Shown one piece after another: positions 61,147 through 64,000 of a DNA stretch of 64,000 bases. Each line of letters opens with the position of its first letter. Position 1 is the stretch's first letter. Origin of the DNA: Burkholderia sp. Leaf177 (lineage in GTDB: Bacteria > Pseudomonadota > Gammaproteobacteria > Burkholderiales > Burkholderiaceae); assembly GCF_001424345.1 (NCBI RefSeq), contig NZ_LMPF01000024.1:425986-489985 (forward strand). The letters are read 5' to 3'. Position numbers and translations under genes: made by a program. The notes beneath the pieces were generated by a model. It was not told the DNA's origin, did no database searches, and worked only from the letters and a program-made list of their open reading frames with translations.

Positions 61147-62259
61147 ATGGCGCGACAGGTGCGAATGGTGCGAATGTTAAATAAGACGTGGCGTGTTCCG
61201 GCGATGATCGCGGCGCTTGCAGCAACGGCGTTGAACGCGCAAAACGCGTCGGCTGCAATGAATTTTTGCGCCGCGCCCGCGATGCAAAACAGCGAGCGCA
61301 CGAATGCCGATCCAGGCGTGAAGGCGCTCGTGAAAATGGTTCAGGCGCATTTGAACGAGCAGCCGAAAGCCCGCGCAACGTTACATACGGAAGGCACGTT
61401 GCCGCATCAGGGGATTCGTGACGAAAGCGAGGAAGCGGAAAAGGATCTCGCGTTGATGCGCGACGCCGCGCTCGCCTGGCGCGCGACCGGAAACGAAGCG
61501 TATTTGCGTCTTGTCGACCGGTTTTTGTTTGCTTGGGCGACAACATATCAGCCGAGTTTCAATCCTATCGATGAAACGAATTTCGAGTCGCTGATTCTTG
61601 CCTACGACCTGACCGCGAGCGCGTTGCCCGTGAAGACGCGCAACGCCGCGAATGCGTTCATCACGAAAATGGTGACGGGCTACATAGCGGATATCGATAA
61701 ACAGAAACGGCCGCTTACCGGCACGTATCGGAACAACTGGCAGAGTCACCGGATCAAGTTGATATCGATGGGCGCATTCACCATCGATGACCGCAAACTG
61801 ATCAATGCGGCGCAGCGTTTGTACGTGGAACATATTGGCGACAACATCGCGCCGGATGGTTCCACCGTCGATTTCGCCGAGCGCGACGCGCTGCATTACG
61901 TGACGTACGACCTGCAGCCTTTGGTCACGGCCGCGCTCGCCGCGCGACGTCACAACCGCAACTGGCTCGCCGAACGCGCGCAATCCGGCGCGACGCTGGC
62001 CGGCGCGTTGAACTGGCTCACGCCTTATGCGCTCGGCACGCGCACGCACGAAGAATTCGTGAATTCGAAAGTTCCTTTCGATGCCTCCCGTCGCGAAGCT
62101 GGCCTGCCTGGATTTTCGGGGCAATGGGATCCGAAAAACGCTGCGGAACTGTTTCATCTTTCGGCGCGACTGGACGGACGCTACACGCCAATTGCGTTGC
62201 GTCTGGCACCTACTCCACCCGCCTGGCTTGCGGTTTGTCTACCGTTGCCGGCGCGATGA
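61147..62259 (+). CDS. Exported alginate-lyase-family protein
   Basis: The ~370-aa protein starts at ATG 61147 (GGGAG 6 nt upstream). It has a signal peptide ending near ASAA (about residue 37), then the (alpha/alpha) toroid of the alginate lyase family, with NNWQSHRIKLISMGAF and DGSTVDFAERDALHYVTYDL. The NNWxxH segment and downstream Tyr match the usual catalytic layout. It would cleave an acidic polysaccharide in the periplasm. The family also includes proteins of unproven substrate. It is oddly placed between gcvP and sdaA. Confidence 0.8.
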   Translation: MARQVRMVRMLNKTWRVPAMIAALAATALNAQNASAAMNFCAAPAMQNSERTNADPGVKALVKMVQAHLNEQPKARATLHTEGTLPHQGIRDESEEAEKDLALMRDAALAWRATGNEAYLRLVDRFLFAWATTYQPSFNPIDETNFESLILAYDLTASALPVKTRNAANAFITKMVTGYIADIDKQKRPLTGTYRNNWQSHRIKLISMGAFTIDDRKLINAAQRLYVEHIGDNIAPDGSTVDFAERDALHYVTYDLQPLVTAALAARRHNRNWLAERAQSGATLAGALNWLTPYALGTRTHEEFVNSKVPFDASRREAGLPGFSGQWDPKNAAELFHLSARLDGRYTPIALRLAPTPPAWLAVCLPLPAR

Positions 62260-62288
62260 TTTTCTAGCGGCACTTTGCAGGAGCAGTC

Positions 62289-63677
62289 ATGGCAGTCAGC
62301 GTTTTCGACCTTTTCAAAATCGGCATCGGTCCGTCGAGTTCGCATACCGTTGGGCCTATGCGAGCGGCCTTGATGTTCGTGCAAGGGCTCGAACGCGATG
62401 GTCTGCTTGACGCCACGGCTTCGGTGAAATGCGAGTTGTACGGTTCGCTGGGCGCAACGGGCAAAGGTCACGGCACGGATCGCGGCGTGATGCTCGGCTT
62501 GATGGGCGACGCGCCTGATACCGTCGATGCCAGCACGATCACCCCGCGTCTCGAAACCGTGCGCGCGACCAAAAAGTTGTCGTTGCTCGGCCGCCGCGAG
62601 ATTCCGTTCGTGCAGAAGGAACACATCACGTTCTTGCGGCAAGCGCTGGCTGAGCATCCGAACGGCATGAAACTCCACGCCTTCGATGCCAATGGCGCAT
62701 CGTTGCGCGATGCCACGTATTTATCGGTGGGCGGCGGGTTCGTGGTGACGGCGGGGGCATCGAATGCGAAGGTGCTCACTGCCATAGAACAATTGCCGTA
62801 CGCGTTCCAGTCCGGCGACGAACTGCTCGCGCTTTGCCGCGATACCGGCAAATCCGTCGCGCAGCTGATGTGGGACAACGAGCGCGTCTGGCGCAGCGAC
62901 GACGAAATCCGATCGGGCTTGCTGCGCATCTGGGACGTGATGCAGTCGTGCGTGAAGCGCGGTTGCGGTATCGATAATCCCGATGCCGACGGTTGTCTTC
63001 CCGGTCCGTTTCAGGTCAAGCGGCGCGCGCCGGTTTTGTATCGGGCGTTGATTGGCAAGCCTGAGCAGGCGTTGCGCGATCCGCTTTCCATGATCGACTG
63101 GATCAATCTCTACGCCATTGCGGTGAACGAGGAAAACGCCGTGGGCGGGCGCGTGGTGACGGCGCCGACCAACGGCGCCGCCGGAATTATCCCTGCCGTG
63201 CTGCATTACTACGACCGGTTCATGCCGGGCGCGAGTCCGCAGGGCGTGATCGACTTTTTGCTGACGGCGGCGGCCATCGGGATCTTGTACAAGATGAATG
63301 CGTCGATATCCGGCGCCGAGGTTGGATGTCAGGGCGAAGTTGGCGTGGCCTGTTCGATGGCCGCGGCGGGGTTGGCGGCGGTCATGGGTGGAACGCCGGA
63401 GCAGGTTGAGAACGCGGCGGAAATCGGGATGGAGCACAACTTGGGGCTGACATGCGACCCGGTTGGCGGGATGGTGCAGATTCCGTGCATCGAACGGAAT
63501 GCGATGGGTTCGATGAAAGCCGTCAATGCCGCGCGCATGGCGATGCGCGGGGACGGTAGCCATTATGTTTCGCTCGATTCGGTGATTAAAACGATGATGC
63601 AGACCGGCGCCGATATGAAAACGAAGTACAAGGAGACGTCGCGGGGCGGGTTGGCGGTGAATATTGTTGAGTGTTGA
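62289..63677 (+). CDS. sdaA: L-serine dehydratase, Fe-S type
   Basis: The 462-aa enzyme shows the beta domain (SVFDLFKIGIGPSSSHTVGP) and the alpha domain with the glycine-rich APTNGAAGIIPAVLHYY and SGAEVGCQGEVGVACSMAAAG. The three 4Fe-4S-ligand cysteines fall in GCQGEVG, the downstream TCDPVGG and PCIERN. It converts serine to pyruvate and ammonia. AGGAG is upstream. Next to gcvT-H-P it completes a glycine to serine to pyruvate route (with GlyA elsewhere). Confidence 0.96.
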   Translation: MAVSVFDLFKIGIGPSSSHTVGPMRAALMFVQGLERDGLLDATASVKCELYGSLGATGKGHGTDRGVMLGLMGDAPDTVDASTITPRLETVRATKKLSLLGRREIPFVQKEHITFLRQALAEHPNGMKLHAFDANGASLRDATYLSVGGGFVVTAGASNAKVLTAIEQLPYAFQSGDELLALCRDTGKSVAQLMWDNERVWRSDDEIRSGLLRIWDVMQSCVKRGCGIDNPDADGCLPGPFQVKRRAPVLYRALIGKPEQALRDPLSMIDWINLYAIAVNEENAVGGRVVTAPTNGAAGIIPAVLHYYDRFMPGASPQGVIDFLLTAAAIGILYKMNASISGAEVGCQGEVGVACSMAAAGLAAVMGGTPEQVENAAEIGMEHNLGLTCDPVGGMVQIPCIERNAMGSMKAVNAARMAMRGDGSHYVSLDSVIKTMMQTGADMKTKYKETSRGGLAVNIVEC

Positions 63678-63696
63678 TTGCTCGGGACAATGGCAG

Positions 63697-63925
63697 GGTT
63701 GTTGCTGCTTAGGCCTTCGCGAGTTCTGTCTCAGCTGACTTCTTCATCACTGTTAGCCACTGTCCGTGGCGGGACTTCATTTCACGAGGTTTGACGCTGG
63801 CGCTCGGACGTTGTTTGTAGCGGTCGGGGTTGATGCCGGGTTGCTGCTGCTTAGGCTTTCGCGGGTTCTGTCTTAGCTGACCTCTTTATCACTGTTAGCC
63901 ACTGTCCGTGGCGGGACTTCATTTC
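63697..63925. repeat. Two direct copies of an interspersed ~88-bp repeat plus linker
   Basis: Copies at 63697-63784 and 63838-63925 are the same length and differ at six positions. A 53-base linker between them is also present, diverged, in the copy at 35.5 kb. On the minus strand each copy contains a 23-codon open frame (63709-63780 and 63851-63922). Together with the 35444-35640 copies, this is a multi-copy intergenic family. Confidence 0.85.
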
Positions 63926-63937
63926 TTTTTCCAACGG

Positions 63938-64000
63938 CTGTTTAGACCGGAGACATGGTTGACACTTGTACGGGGACATAGCTGACACATTTTCATAGTG
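63938..64000. mobile_element. Probable terminus of an insertion sequence (IS481-like), partial
   Basis: The last 60 bases carry two near-copies of a GGAGACATGGTTGACAC-type motif (the second reads GGGGACATAGCTGACAC). Similar paired motifs are found at the ends of IS481-type elements in Burkholderiales. The element continues past the window, so no transposase is visible. Confidence 0.4.

Overview
The window looks like a chromosome segment of a beta-proteobacterium in the Burkholderiaceae, most like Paraburkholderia or Caballeronia. This rests on the GC-rich, strongly GC3-biased coding and on familiar Burkholderia-type proteins: FlhF with an aberrant FlhG and FliA, a VpsR-type sigma-54 activator, a two-haem cytochrome c5-type protein, and an ArgP-like LysR regulator. 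This is recognition from sequence; no database search was run.

Layout. 0-5 kb: a fused membrane/spermidine-synthase protein, then minus-strand exported proteins (a His/Asp/Gly-rich protein coupled to a DUF2092 protein, and a glycine-zipper protein). 5-9.5 kb: an AT-rich gap, a solitary IS630-type HTH protein, a periplasmic protein, a DUF2252 protein, aquaporin Z and a cold-shock protein. 9.7-16 kb: a large autotransporter, an aminotransferase divergent from an ArgP-like regulator, and small exported proteins. 16.2-21.2 kb: a sigma-54 activator and its zinc-ribbon partner, with two near-consensus -24/-12 promoters driving a small orphan protein and a GlsB/YeaQ membrane protein, then small envelope proteins and a DUF488 protein. 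21.4-35.4 kb: housekeeping genes: glmU-glmS, a double retropepsin-like protein, a folM-like reductase with folB and ttcA, a MidA-type methyltransferase, and slt, a NDUFA9-like protein, GST and cca, plus 5-formyl-THF cyclo-ligase.

35.7-43.1 kb holds a seven-gene minus-strand operon and the most notable system here. It has a biuret-hydrolase-like cysteine hydrolase, YlbF (DUF2877), FdrA, YlbE (DUF1116), carbamate kinase, a stand-alone domain resembling the C-terminus of allophanate hydrolase, and an NCS1 permease. It reads as an energy-conserving ureide pathway: uptake, transcarbamoylation to carbamoyl phosphate, then ATP. Its true substrate is not evident.

43.6-48.1 kb: flhF-flhG-fliA, apparently without other flagellar genes beside them, then a membrane diguanylate cyclase. 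48.1-50.7 kb: a small accessory patch (membrane NERD nuclease-like protein, frameshifted hicA, intact hicB) against tRNA-Arg(CCG). 51-55.4 kb: a two-haem cytochrome c, Rep helicase and a Gfo/Idh/MocA oxidoreductase. 55.6-63.7 kb: a lipoprotein, then a tandem glycine riboswitch upstream of gcvT-gcvH-gcvP, an alginate-lyase-family protein and L-serine dehydratase, a glycine to pyruvate module. The right end carries copies of an interspersed repeat, also present between convergent genes at 35.4-35.6 kb, and what looks like the edge of an insertion sequence.
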